Shown here: positions 49,192 to 58,167 of the stretch, one piece after another | How positions within the stretch are numbered: position 1 is the stretch's first letter | Layout: each line of letters begins with the position of its first letter | Source: UBA11090 sp035560555 | GTDB lineage: Bacteria; Spirochaetota; Spirochaetia; Treponematales; Rectinemataceae | DNA length: 64,000 nt | Reading direction: 5' to 3' | NCBI GenBank assembly: GCA_035560555.1 | Contig: DATMZF010000058.1 | Span: forward strand, 23,252 to 87,251 | Notes under the pieces: generated by a model | Seen by the model: only the letters and a program-made list of their open reading frames with translations | What the model was told of the DNA's origin: nothing | Database searches by the model: none | Program-made: the position numbers and the translations under genes

Positions 49192-50289
49192 ATGTTGAAA
49201 CGTTTTTCGATCGCCCTGGTAGCGGCATTGGTTTGCTTGAGCGCGATCGGCGCCCAGACCGCGGCGGCCCAGGATATCCATGGCCGCTATCTCATCAACC
49301 ATGATTATCGACCATCCCAGTCGCTGACGAGGACGGGATGGCTGTCCGATTATTATCCCGAGCTTCTCGGCAGCCCCGGGGACAGCAAGGTCTATTTCTT
49401 CGAGGGAAAGACACCCGGCGGCACCCTGTTCGTGGGCGGCGGGACCCACGCCAACGAGATCGCCGGCATCATGGCCGCGGTCACGATGCTCGAGACCGTG
49501 AAAATCGAGGTCGGCAGGGTCATCGTGGTGCCCAACCTCAACAACTCCGCGGTATCGAATCAGGAGAAGGAACCCACCATGCCCGCCTATACCTCCCGAG
49601 GGCCATCCTGGATCGCCCTCGACACGCCGAGCGGACGGAGGTTTTTCAAGTACGGCTCCAGGGCCACGAGCAGCGCTCAGCAGGGCGTGCCCGACCCCGT
49701 AGGCGGCTACGTGCACCCCGACAGCAAGGAAGCCCCACTCGCGGCCTGGGAATTCAGGAACCTCAACCGCTCCTATCCCGGCCGCACCGATTCCGGCCTG
49801 ACGCAGAAGATCGCCTACGCGATCATGGCTCTTCTCAGGAAGGAGAAAGTCGACGTCGCCTTCGATTACCACGAGGCCGACGTGGGCGGCCGTCTGGCGA
49901 ACATGATGGTAGCCAATCCCAAGAACCTCGATATCGCCGCCGCGGCCGTGGTAAACGTGGACCTGGACTACGGCTTCACGTTCAAGCTGGAACCTTCCAA
50001 TATGGAGTTCCGCGGGCTTTCACATAGGGAATGGGGCGCCTGGACCGACGCGGCATCCTTCCTGACCGAAACGCCCAATCCGGCCATGGCGCGCGAGGCC
50101 GACGACGGAGCCGACGTCGTCAACGACTCTAAAAATCCTCTCGCCTTGAGGGTGGCCACCCACCTGATAGCGACCGAGGCCGTCGTCACCGTGTTCAGCG
50201 AAACGCATCCCGAAAAGAGCATCGTGTTCTCGGGCCTTCCCGCCTACGATGATCTCATAAAGAACGGCCTTGGTCCTTACCTCAAGTAA
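49192..50289 (+). CDS. Secreted succinylglutamate desuccinylase/aspartoacylase-like hydrolase 1
   Basis: Predicted zinc amidohydrolase of the M14-like AstE/AspA type, exported by a signal peptide (about 1-26). The 365-aa product has the zinc pair in GGGTHANEIAG (HxxE), the Arg/Asn block FRNLNRSYPGR, a third ligand in AFDYHEAD and GLSHREWG with the C-terminal acid side. ATG 49192 is preferred to 49186 because of AAGAG spacing. It lies 10 nt after the DUF6305-like gene. Known relatives remove acyl groups from amino acids; here the substrate is periplasmic and unknown. Confidence 0.82.
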   Translation: MLKRFSIALVAALVCLSAIGAQTAAAQDIHGRYLINHDYRPSQSLTRTGWLSDYYPELLGSPGDSKVYFFEGKTPGGTLFVGGGTHANEIAGIMAAVTMLETVKIEVGRVIVVPNLNNSAVSNQEKEPTMPAYTSRGPSWIALDTPSGRRFFKYGSRATSSAQQGVPDPVGGYVHPDSKEAPLAAWEFRNLNRSYPGRTDSGLTQKIAYAIMALLRKEKVDVAFDYHEADVGGRLANMMVANPKNLDIAAAAVVNVDLDYGFTFKLEPSNMEFRGLSHREWGAWTDAASFLTETPNPAMAREADDGADVVNDSKNPLALRVATHLIATEAVVTVFSETHPEKSIVFSGLPAYDDLIKNGLGPYLK

Positions 50290-50376
50290 GTCTCGATATC
50301 TCAGGGGCGGTTTTCTCGGAACCGGCCGATACGGTGGCGCGTAGTTCGCCGCCAGCATGTTTCAGGAGGAGTTCAT

Positions 50377-52041
50377 ATGAAGGTGAAAAGGAGCTTTGTC
50401 TCTATGGCGCTCATCGCGCTATTACTCGTCGGCGGCTTCGGAACCGTTTCCGCCCAGAAAATCAGCACGGTGATCCCGGAAGTTGTCTCCAGCACGGGCA
50501 TGGTGGCCTCGGCGCATCCGCTCGCGTCCCAGGTCGGCCTCGACATCCTCAAGGCCGGCGGCAACGCGATCGACGCGGCGGTGGCCACGGCCTTCGCCAA
50601 CGGCGTCGTAGAACCCAACGCCAACGGTCTCGGCGGGGAAGGTTACATCGTCATCTATCTGAAAGGCGAGAACAAGGTGACCTCCATCGACTACCGGAGC
50701 CGCGCGTCCTTCAACCCCACCACGGCGGCCAAATGGCCTTCCGATGGGCATCTTGGAGTGGCCGTCCCCGGCACGGTGGCCGGTCTCGCCAAGGCCCTCC
50801 AGGAATACGGCACCATGAGCCTCGCCCAGGTTATCACGCCCGCGATCAAGCTGGCCGAGGAAGGATTCGTCGTCAGCCCGACGCTCGCCGGCGTCATCTC
50901 CGACAACTTCAAGCGCGCGATGCCCAACAAGTACCTGATGTCCATCATCGCCCCCGACGGCCTGCCCCTCGAGGCCGGCGACGTCTATAAAAACCCCGAC
51001 CTCGCGAAGAGCCTGGCGCTGATCGCCAAGGAAGGCCCCGACGCCTTCTACAAGGGAGACATAGCCAAGGCGATCGCCGCCGACATGAAGGCCAATGGCG
51101 GCCTCATCGACGAGAACGACCTGGCCCAGTACAAGGCCATCGAGCGCGAGCCCGCCAGAGGCACCTACCGCGGCTACGACATCGTCTCGGCGCCGGCCCC
51201 CGTGGGCGGCTTCCTCCTGATCGAGTCGCTCAACATGATCGAGAACTACGACATCAGGTCGTGGGGCTTCGACTCGGCCAAGAAACTCCATCTCTTCTCC
51301 GAAGTGCTCGCGAGGGCCTTCGACGACTACTACGATGTCCTGGGCGATCCCGACTACGTCAACGTTCCGATGCAGGCGCTGACTTCCAAGGGCTACGCCA
51401 AGGCCAAGGCCGCCTCCATCAAGCTGGATTCGATGACCAGCGCCTACACGCACATCGATCCGAACAGCGAGCACTGGAGCACCACGCATATGTCCGTCGT
51501 CGACAAGGACGGGAATTTGGTGGCCCTGACCCAGACGCTGTCGGGTTTCTACGGCGCCGCGGTGGCCATTCCCGGCACGGGCATCATCCTCAACAACGAG
51601 ATGGGAAACTTCAACGGCAAGAAAGGCCCCTCGGCCTATCTCCCCGGCAAGCGCATGAATACGACCATAGCGCCCACCCTCGTCATGAAGGACGGCCAGG
51701 CATTCGCCACGCTGGGAACTCCCGGCGCCATGCGCATCGTGCCGACGCTGACCCAGCTCATCACCAACCTCATCGATTACGACATGGGGATCCAGGAAGC
51801 CATCGAAGCCCCGCGCATGTACTGCACCTATCTCCAGGGCTCGGGCAAGACCACGATAGAGCTCGAAGGGTTCCTCTTCCCGGGATCGGAGCTGGCCGCG
51901 CTCAAAGCCTTGGGCTACAAGGTCAAGAGCTACGACAAGCGCGATCTCTACTTCGGCGGCGTCCAGGGCATCATCACCAAGGACGGCATGCTGTACGGCG
52001 GAGCCGACCCCCGCAGGGATGGCGCCGTCTTCGGGTATTGA
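50377..52041 (+). CDS. ggt: Gamma-glutamyltransferase
   Basis: Periplasmic Ntn-hydrolase that cleaves gamma-glutamyl bonds such as in glutathione. The 554-aa precursor has a signal peptide (about 1-27). The self-processing nucleophile is Thr369 in STTHMSVVD, followed by NNEMGNF and PGKRMNTTIAPT, which include the small-subunit substrate residues. The N-terminal block VASAHPLASQVGLDILKAGGNAIDAA and the EPNANGLGGEG block are typical. Flanked on both sides by aspartoacylase-like hydrolase genes, it probably belongs to one pathway for gamma-glutamyl peptides or poly-gamma-glutamate. Confidence 0.95.
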   Translation: MKVKRSFVSMALIALLLVGGFGTVSAQKISTVIPEVVSSTGMVASAHPLASQVGLDILKAGGNAIDAAVATAFANGVVEPNANGLGGEGYIVIYLKGENKVTSIDYRSRASFNPTTAAKWPSDGHLGVAVPGTVAGLAKALQEYGTMSLAQVITPAIKLAEEGFVVSPTLAGVISDNFKRAMPNKYLMSIIAPDGLPLEAGDVYKNPDLAKSLALIAKEGPDAFYKGDIAKAIAADMKANGGLIDENDLAQYKAIEREPARGTYRGYDIVSAPAPVGGFLLIESLNMIENYDIRSWGFDSAKKLHLFSEVLARAFDDYYDVLGDPDYVNVPMQALTSKGYAKAKAASIKLDSMTSAYTHIDPNSEHWSTTHMSVVDKDGNLVALTQTLSGFYGAAVAIPGTGIILNNEMGNFNGKKGPSAYLPGKRMNTTIAPTLVMKDGQAFATLGTPGAMRIVPTLTQLITNLIDYDMGIQEAIEAPRMYCTYLQGSGKTTIELEGFLFPGSELAALKALGYKVKSYDKRDLYFGGVQGIITKDGMLYGGADPRRDGAVFGY

Positions 52042-52053
52042 CGATACATTACG

Positions 52054-52094
52054 GCTAAGAGGCGGCGGGCGCCGGGCGCCCGCCGCCTCTTAGC
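52054..52094. other. 19-bp perfect inverted repeat after ggt
   Basis: Arms of 19 bp (beginning GCTAAGAGGCGG) with a 3-nt loop CGG lie 12 nt after the ggt stop and 19 nt before the next ATG. There is no T-run. It could stabilise the ggt message or weaken read-through. Confidence 0.8.
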
Positions 52095-52112
52095 GAGGAT
52101 CATGCGATTATA

Positions 52113-53222
52113 ATGGATACATTTGCCAAACGCGCTTTCGCCCTCCTCGCGGGGCTCTCTTTCGTCATCGCTTCGGCGGCGGCCCAGGTCGAGACCAAGG
52201 GCCCCGCCCAAGCCCAGCCGCGGAATCCCGTATTCGAAGCGGCGCTGGCCGAACAGAGGCCGGGTCCGGCCGTCTCCAGGATCGGGGCGCTCTCCGACTA
52301 CGTCCCCTCCCTCTTTGGAACGGCCCTGGACAGCCCCGTCTATTTCATAGAGCCCGAGGCGCCGCTTCCAAGCTGTCCCTCCATCCTCATCCTGGGCGGC
52401 ACCCACGGCAACGAGCTGGCGGGCGTCGTGGCCGCCTCCCTCTTCGTCTCCTGGGCGCGGCCTCTCTCCGCCCGGCTCATCGTCATCCCCAGGGCGAACG
52501 CCTCGGCCGCGACCTGGCCCGACCCCGACAGACCCGGCCCGGTCTTCGTCGCCATCCCGGGGGCCTCGGGTGAGCGCCGTTTCAGATATGGCTCGCGCCT
52601 GACCGATCCCAAAGCCGAAATTCTCCCCGATCCCCCGGCCTTTTTTCCCCAGGGAGCTGACCAAGGCGGGAAAGGACTGGCGGGGCAGGAGTCGCGCAAT
52701 CTCAACCGCAACTATCCGGGCGATCCTTTGGGATCGCTCACCTCCAGGGCGGCCGCCGCCATCTTCGCCATAATCGGCGCTGAGAACGTGAGGGCGGCCT
52801 TCGATTTTCACGAGGCGGGCCCTTCCTCGGGGTTGGCATGGGATATCGTCGCACACCCCAAGAATATAGCCTACGCCGCCATGGGAATTCTCGCGGCCGA
52901 AGACAGGGGCGTCAGCATGGTCCTCGACCAGTCGAGGGAAGAGCACAGGGGACTTTCGCACCGCGAGTGGGGCGAGGGTACCCAGGCAGCGGCCTACCTG
53001 ATCGAAACCCTTAACATGGGGCAAGTCGCGGGCGGGAATCCCGGCTTCAACCATTTGGGCGATTCCAAAGCCCCATTGTGGAAAAGGGTGGGGATTCAGA
53101 TCGAGATCGTCCTCGCCATCCTCCAGGCTCAATCCGAAACGGACGCGGATGCGGCTTGGGCCACGATAGAGGGACTGCCCGGCATCGAGGCGCTACAGCA
53201 TGACTTTTCTAAATACTTCTGA
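52113..53222 (+). CDS. Secreted succinylglutamate desuccinylase/aspartoacylase-like hydrolase 2
   Basis: A 369-aa paralogue of the gene at 49192 with a signal peptide (about 1-24). The zinc HxxE is in LGGTHGNELAG, the third ligand in AFDFHEAG, and the NLNRNYPGD and GLSHREWGEG blocks match its relative. The end of the protein differs and the middle has a Pro/Asp-rich loop. Its 3' end overlaps the next open frame by 23 nt, so the two are coupled. Having two copies around ggt suggests two related substrates. Confidence 0.8.
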   Translation: MDTFAKRAFALLAGLSFVIASAAAQVETKGPAQAQPRNPVFEAALAEQRPGPAVSRIGALSDYVPSLFGTALDSPVYFIEPEAPLPSCPSILILGGTHGNELAGVVAASLFVSWARPLSARLIVIPRANASAATWPDPDRPGPVFVAIPGASGERRFRYGSRLTDPKAEILPDPPAFFPQGADQGGKGLAGQESRNLNRNYPGDPLGSLTSRAAAAIFAIIGAENVRAAFDFHEAGPSSGLAWDIVAHPKNIAYAAMGILAAEDRGVSMVLDQSREEHRGLSHREWGEGTQAAAYLIETLNMGQVAGGNPGFNHLGDSKAPLWKRVGIQIEIVLAILQAQSETDADAAWATIEGLPGIEALQHDFSKYF

Positions 53223-53694
53223 GACTCTTGCCCGGATCGGGGGAGTCCTGCCTCCGGGGCATAGGCTCTTTAGCCTTGCCCTCGAGCTGGCGGCCATGGC
53301 CGGCTCCCGCGGCGAGGCCGAAACGACAAGAAAGCTGTTTCCTCCAGACAAGACCGCGCACGGCTGGGATGGGGAGGTCGGCGCCCTCGGCGATCCCGAA
53401 GGATCGCCCGGAATACGGGCCGCCTCGTACCTTCTCTGGCTGGGACCCCCGGTCGAGGCCACGACCTCAGCCGAGGGCGCGGGCCACCGGGCTGACGCGT
53501 CGGCTTTGTCGGAGCCCAGCCCAGGCTTACGTCAACTCGTTCTCAACCCTCCTCCCGGGAGGTACAGGATAGAGTACTGGGACGCGAGCGATTGCCGCCT
53601 CGCCGGCGTCGAGATCGGGACAGCCTCGCCCCTCGTCCTCGGTCCCCCGGAATCCGACGCGCCCCTCATAGCCCTGATCATTTCACTCTTCTGA
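53200..53694 (+). CDS. Hypothetical protein with C-terminal beta domain
   Basis: Unrecognised 164-aa product that starts 23 nt inside the preceding gene. The first half is helical (LARIGGVLPPGHRLFSLALELAAMAG), followed by a Gly/Ala/Ser-rich spacer. The last 55 residues (LNPPPGRYRIEYWDASDCRLAGVEIG to the end) look like a small beta-sandwich or binding domain. No signal peptide is visible. It may be the last gene of the exported hydrolase cluster. A short intergenic stretch with a sigma70-like promoter follows. Confidence 0.6.
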   Translation: MTFLNTSETLARIGGVLPPGHRLFSLALELAAMAGSRGEAETTRKLFPPDKTAHGWDGEVGALGDPEGSPGIRAASYLLWLGPPVEATTSAEGAGHRADASALSEPSPGLRQLVLNPPPGRYRIEYWDASDCRLAGVEIGTASPLVLGPPESDAPLIALIISLF

Positions 53695-53721
53695 TTGACA
53701 AAAGCATAGCCTCGGTATAGT
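53695..53721 (+). promoter_or_regulatory. Predicted prs promoter with short spacing
   Basis: TTGACA (53695-53700) and TATAGT (53716-53721) separated by 15 bp. Both hexamers are good, but the spacer is short. The first T of the -35 directly follows the stop of the upstream frame. Confidence 0.5.
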
Positions 53722-53758
53722 TTTAAGCCAACCAATCCATTCCTAAGGCGGCGATCCC

Positions 53759-55105
53759 ATGAGTTATTCCGACCCAACGAAATTGGGCATTCTCGCTTGC
53801 CCCGGAGCCGAAGTGTTCACGGACCAGGTGGTCCGGAAACTGTCCGGGATTTACAAGCGACGATTCGACCGGAAAACCCAGGCCTTGGCTTCGCGATATC
53901 ACATAAGCCAGGAACTGGCCATACGGAAAATCAACTTCTCGAACGACGCGAACTCGAGTCTCCTCTATATGCCCGGCCCCACGGACAAGTACAGGGCGCC
54001 CCGCTTCAAGGTCAACGCGCGCCACACCTTCTTCGCCAACGGCGAGGTGAAGACCGAGATCCTCGAATCGGTGCGCGGCAAGGACCTCTACATCTTCCAG
54101 GACATAGAGAACCACCAGCCGATTTCCTTCAACGACGGCTCGGTGAGCCGCGTGATGTCGGTCAACGATCATATATTCAATCTTTTCGTGGCCATAGACG
54201 CGGCGATGCAGGCGGGAGCCGCGTGCATCAACCTCGTTCTTCCCATGTATCCCTATTCTCGCCAGCACAAGAAGAAGGGAAGGGAAGGGCTCACGGCCGC
54301 CCGCGTGGGCGCCATGCTCGAGAACCTGGGCGTGAACAGGATCATCACCCTGGACATCCACTCGAAGGAAATCGAAAACTGCTTCGATAAGTTGCGCCTC
54401 GAAAACCTCCACGCCTCCTTCCAGATCATCGAAAAATTGATGTCCATCATCGACATACAGACCGAGGACCTCGTCGTCCTCGCGCCCGACACCGGCGCGG
54501 TGGACCGCAACAAGTTCTATGCCAACGCCCTGAGGAGGCCGCTCGCTCTCCTGTACAAGGAGAGGGACTACTCCCGGGTCACCAAGAACGCCGCCGATTC
54601 CAACATAAAAGAGATGAGACTGCTCGGCAACGTCGATGGCAAAACCGTTTTCATGGCCGACGACATGATCGGAACGGGCGGTACGCTCATCAAGGGAATG
54701 AAAAACCTGAAGGAGCTGGGCGCCGCCAAGGTCATCTGCGCCGTATCCCTGCCGCTCTTCAATGGCTCCGCCATCGAGGACTTCGACGCGGCCTACAAGC
54801 AGGGCTATTTCCACAGGATCATCGGCACCAACGCCATCTACCATAAGGAACTTCTACAGAAGGAATGGTACATCCAGGCCGACGTCACCGGACTTTTCGC
54901 GCAGATCATCAGCCTTCTCCACCACGACCGCTCCCTCTCCTCCCTGCTCGACAACAGGGATGTGGTCGCCAGGCTGATAAAGAAGCAGATGGACAAGGGC
55001 GAGGCTATGCAGGGCAGCTTGGGGCTGACGACGGCCGTCGCGGCCGGAAGCGCCCCGGCTTCCAGCGAAGAAGCGATACCCTACGGAGCCGCGGACAAGA
55101 AGTGA
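53759..55105 (+). CDS. prs: Ribose-phosphate pyrophosphokinase, long divergent type
   Basis: Makes PRPP from ribose-5-phosphate and ATP. The 448-aa product is longer than the usual 310-330 aa. It has the ANARHTFFANGEVKTEI block with the substrate Glu, LPMYPYSRQHKKKGREGLTAARV (the ATP flexible-loop region), ITLDIHSKEI, and the PRPP loop FMADDMIGTGGTLIKG. Extra sequence occurs at the N-terminus (about 1-60) and the C-terminus (about 360-448). The PRPP-loop acid pair is DD as usual. The stop overlaps the HAD gene start (GTGA). Confidence 0.92.
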   Translation: MSYSDPTKLGILACPGAEVFTDQVVRKLSGIYKRRFDRKTQALASRYHISQELAIRKINFSNDANSSLLYMPGPTDKYRAPRFKVNARHTFFANGEVKTEILESVRGKDLYIFQDIENHQPISFNDGSVSRVMSVNDHIFNLFVAIDAAMQAGAACINLVLPMYPYSRQHKKKGREGLTAARVGAMLENLGVNRIITLDIHSKEIENCFDKLRLENLHASFQIIEKLMSIIDIQTEDLVVLAPDTGAVDRNKFYANALRRPLALLYKERDYSRVTKNAADSNIKEMRLLGNVDGKTVFMADDMIGTGGTLIKGMKNLKELGAAKVICAVSLPLFNGSAIEDFDAAYKQGYFHRIIGTNAIYHKELLQKEWYIQADVTGLFAQIISLLHHDRSLSSLLDNRDVVARLIKKQMDKGEAMQGSLGLTTAVAAGSAPASSEEAIPYGAADKK

Positions 55106-55764
55106 TTGTCCGACGTCTGCCTCGCGCCATAGCCGCCCTCGTTTTCGATATGGATGGCACCCTCTACACCAATGAGGCTTACCTTCGCTATCAGGAGACG
55201 TCCCAGGTGGCGCGCCTCGCCCTGCACCTGGGCATCCCGGAAATCGAGGCGACCGCCCTTCTGCGAGAGCGGCGCGAGGCGCGCCTCGCCGCCGGCCTTC
55301 CCAAAACAAGCATGGCGAATCTCTTTCTCGAGCTCGGCCGCGGCCAGGGTTTCGCCATCGACATGGCCACCATTGTCCGCTGGCGCGTCGAGGAACTACG
55401 CCCCGCCGAATGGCTGAAACCCGACCCCCGCCTCGATGGGACTCTCGCCGAGCTCGCCTCCCGATATCGCCTCGCTCTCCTCACCAACAACCCACGAGCG
55501 ATCGGCGCGGCCAACCTCGTCGCCCTCGGCGTCGCCGGACGCTTTGAGGCCGTCATCGGCCTCGACGACAGCTTCGAGTCCAAACCTTCCCCGATACCCT
55601 TTCTCAAGACCTGCGAAATCCTCGATCTCCCCCTCGCCGCCTGCGTCTCGATCGGCGACCGCGCGGATGTGGACATAGAGCCGGCACTGGCTTTGGGAAT
55701 GGGGGGAATTCTCGTGGATGGCGTGGAAGATGTCTATCGCCTGCCCGAATTGATCAGACGCTGA
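55102..55764 (+). CDS. HAD-superfamily phosphatase
   Basis: The 220-aa product has motif I FDMDGTLYTN, motif II LLTNNPRAIGA, motif III Lys in ESKPSPIPF and motif IV SIGDRADVDIEPALALG. It belongs to the phosphoglycolate-phosphatase-like branch with a helical cap. The start is GTG 55102, overlapping the prs stop by 4 nt, so the enzyme may act on a product related to pentose phosphate metabolism. Its 3' end overlaps the Na/Pi cotransporter gene, which is convergent, by 11 nt. Confidence 0.9.
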   Translation: MIVRRLPRAIAALVFDMDGTLYTNEAYLRYQETSQVARLALHLGIPEIEATALLRERREARLAAGLPKTSMANLFLELGRGQGFAIDMATIVRWRVEELRPAEWLKPDPRLDGTLAELASRYRLALLTNNPRAIGAANLVALGVAGRFEAVIGLDDSFESKPSPIPFLKTCEILDLPLAACVSIGDRADVDIEPALALGMGGILVDGVEDVYRLPELIRR

Positions 55765-57424
55765 AATGCCTCAGTTCCTCGGAAATGGCATAGGCGCAGT
55801 CGCCCATCTTCTCCACGTGACGGATGAGGTCGATATAGAGTAGCTCAGCCTTCACGTCCGCGCCGGCGTCCAGGCGTTTCCTCGCGTGTTTTTTCAAGTG
55901 CTTCTTGAAGGCGTCTATCTTGTCTTCCATTTCCGAAGCCATGCCCAACTCGATTTCCGTCATTCCGGTGTGCAGGCGGGCGGCCACGAAGCCCAGAAAC
56001 TCGTCGACCATGTCGGCGAAGGGCCTGAGGGCCCCGAGCGATTCGGGCTCGAAACCGAGATGCTTGTTCCGCTTTTTCTTAAGGAGAAAAGCTATGCTTA
56101 AGCATTCGTCGGACATGTTCTCCAGCTCCGCGATAATGCGCAGCTTCATGCCCACGCGGTTGCGCGTCTTTTCCGACAGGTCGTTCCGGGTGATCGCGAT
56201 GAGGAATTTCGAAAGTTCCTCGTGCATCATGTCCAGATAGTTTTCCTTGGCCGTGAACCAGGCAATCTCCGCGTCGAAATCGGCGGCCTCGGCCACTATA
56301 TTCTTCCGCACCCTGGCGAACATGGCCTGGGAAATCGCGGCCATGTCGGCTATCTCTTTCCGCGCGTGGATGAGGGAGAGTTCGGGCGTGGCCTTCAGCG
56401 TCGTGGGAAGGTAGATGGCGCGCATCTCGGCCTCTTCCGGCTTCTCCTTGATGAGCCGGTTGAGGAGGGCGGCGTACTGGTTGATGAAGGGCAGAAGGAT
56501 GATGGTGTTGACCGTATTGAAAAGCGTATGGAGCATGGCGATGTGGATGCCCATGCTCTGCGTCGTTATCGGGCCGGGGACCACCCAGTCGACAAAAGCC
56601 ATGAAGGGGTTGAAGACGATGATGACCCAGATCGTGCCCAGCACGTTGAAGAGAATATGGGCCCAGGCCGCCCGCTTGGCGTTGGCGCTGGCTCCCGTCG
56701 ATATCGAGGCGAGAAAGGCGTCGAAGGTGGTGCCGATGTTCGCCCCGAGCGTGATGGCGGCCGCTATGTTGAAATCGATGATGCCCTGCGACGCCATGGC
56801 TATGACGATGGCCAGCGTCGCGCTCGACGCGTTGATGAGAATGGTGAACACCATGCCGGCCAGGACGGCGAGAATGATGGCGATGAATCCCATGTCCGAA
56901 AAGTTCTGGAGGAAAAGGAGAATTTCGCGCGAAGGCTCGGGGATGGCGTCGGCGATGAAACCCAGGCCGAGAAATATGAGCGCGAGCCCCGTGAGCGCGC
57001 TTCCGTAGCTCCTGAACGCGTCAGAGCGCTTCTTCATGATCGACATGAAGAAGCCCGCGCCGAAAATGGGGACGGCCAGCGACGCTATGCTGAACTTAGC
57101 GATGCCGACGGCCGCGATGATCCAGCCGGTGAGCGTCGTTCCGATATTGGCGCCCATGATGACGCCGATGCCCTGGGTCAGGGAGAGAAGCCCGGCGTTG
57201 ACGAAGGTGATGAGCATGACGGTGGTCGCCGATGAGGACTGCACCGCCACGGTGACGAGCGTTCCCGTCAGCACCGCCATGAGGCGGTTCTTGGTCATGA
57301 AATTGAGCGTGCTCTGCAGCTTCTCGCCCGCCGCTCTCTGTATGCCGTCGCTCGTCCGATCCATGCCGTACATGAAGAGGGCCAGGCCGCCCAGAAGTTC
57401 CAGGAACATCGTCACTATTTCCAT
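55754..57424 (-). CDS. Na/Pi cotransporter family protein with PhoU-like domain
   Basis: Inner-membrane phosphate (or related anion) carrier. The 556-aa product has two inverted membrane repeats with the motifs AVQSSSATTVMLI and INASSATLAIVIA and the linked MGANIGTT and LGANIGTT. A C-terminal cytoplasmic helical PhoU-like domain spans about 345-556. AAGGAAGG precedes ATG 57424. A TATACT -10 with a poor -35 lies upstream. No pst or phoB genes are near; the domain order is the common bacterial NptA-like one. Confidence 0.93.
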   Translation of the reverse strand: MEIVTMFLELLGGLALFMYGMDRTSDGIQRAAGEKLQSTLNFMTKNRLMAVLTGTLVTVAVQSSSATTVMLITFVNAGLLSLTQGIGVIMGANIGTTLTGWIIAAVGIAKFSIASLAVPIFGAGFFMSIMKKRSDAFRSYGSALTGLALIFLGLGFIADAIPEPSREILLFLQNFSDMGFIAIILAVLAGMVFTILINASSATLAIVIAMASQGIIDFNIAAAITLGANIGTTFDAFLASISTGASANAKRAAWAHILFNVLGTIWVIIVFNPFMAFVDWVVPGPITTQSMGIHIAMLHTLFNTVNTIILLPFINQYAALLNRLIKEKPEEAEMRAIYLPTTLKATPELSLIHARKEIADMAAISQAMFARVRKNIVAEAADFDAEIAWFTAKENYLDMMHEELSKFLIAITRNDLSEKTRNRVGMKLRIIAELENMSDECLSIAFLLKKKRNKHLGFEPESLGALRPFADMVDEFLGFVAARLHTGMTEIELGMASEMEDKIDAFKKHLKKHARKRLDAGADVKAELLYIDLIRHVEKMGDCAYAISEELRHFSV

Positions 57425-57467
57425 TTCGCCTTCCTTGGCGTCGAGTATAGCGAATATCGGATTTTAC

Positions 57468-57496
57468 TTGAAGGTGGGGCGCGGGCCGGCTACAAT
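57468..57496 (+). promoter_or_regulatory. Predicted promoter of the secreted protein pair
   Basis: TTGAAG (57468-57473), 17 bp and TACAAT (57491-57496). The start near 57503 precedes the TTG start at 57592 by about 90 nt. It faces away from the Na/Pi cotransporter gene. Confidence 0.5.
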
Positions 57497-57591
57497 TATT
57501 GCGCTGTGGCGCGTATCCTGGATGGAGTTTATTCGTTTGCACGCTTGCGCGCGGAACCGTTTTCGGCAATAGTTGATTAAAAGGGTTTAAT

Positions 57592-58158
57592 TTGAGCAGC
57601 ATAAAGCTATCGCGTAAAATCTATGTGCCCCTGATCTGCGTTTTTCTTCTCTCCGCCATAGGCGCGCAGGACTTCGCCTCCACTTCCACGTCGATATCCA
57701 TGGCGCTCGAGGGCGAAATACCTCTCGTGATGCAGGTTTCCGTCGGAGAACCCCTGAACAGGACGCTCCAGCTTTCCGGCGTCGTCCGACAGGAACAGGA
57801 GAAGGGCGCGTACGCGTCTGGCCGTCCCTTCGACATCTTCGCTGGCGCGCGCATCGATATCGGTTCGGTGAAAATCTTCTCCAACTATTTCGGAAGGTAT
57901 TCGGTATCGATTTCCAGCCAGAACGGTGGCTTTCTCATGCACGATTCCGGGAGCTCGAAGCCGGGCATCCCTTACTGTCTCATCCTGGACTCTACGCGGC
58001 TGCTCTCTCATGCCGGCATATTCGAGTATGAAATGGAGAGCAAATCGGAAGGATTTGGGACGACGCGCTCCATGGTCCTGGCGATCGACGCCCTTCCCGA
58101 AGGGCTCGCCGATGGTCTCTATTCGGATCGGCTGGCCTTCACCCTGATATCGCGATAG
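57592..58158 (+). CDS. Secreted hypothetical protein
   Basis: The 188-aa product has a signal peptide (about 1-25, ending AIGAQ) and then a beta-rich domain (EIPLVMQVSVGEPLNRTLQLSG, IDIGSVKIFSNYFGRYSVSISSQNG, YCLILDSTRLLSHAGIFEYEM). I do not recognise the family. The start is TTG 57592 with AAGGG upstream. It precedes the next secreted gene by 9 nt, so the two are in one operon. The motif pattern of strands and conserved turns suggests an envelope or fimbrial-type protein, which is a guess. Confidence 0.65.
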   Translation: MSSIKLSRKIYVPLICVFLLSAIGAQDFASTSTSISMALEGEIPLVMQVSVGEPLNRTLQLSGVVRQEQEKGAYASGRPFDIFAGARIDIGSVKIFSNYFGRYSVSISSQNGGFLMHDSGSSKPGIPYCLILDSTRLLSHAGIFEYEMESKSEGFGTTRSMVLAIDALPEGLADGLYSDRLAFTLISR

Positions 58159-58167
58159 GTTTTTCAT

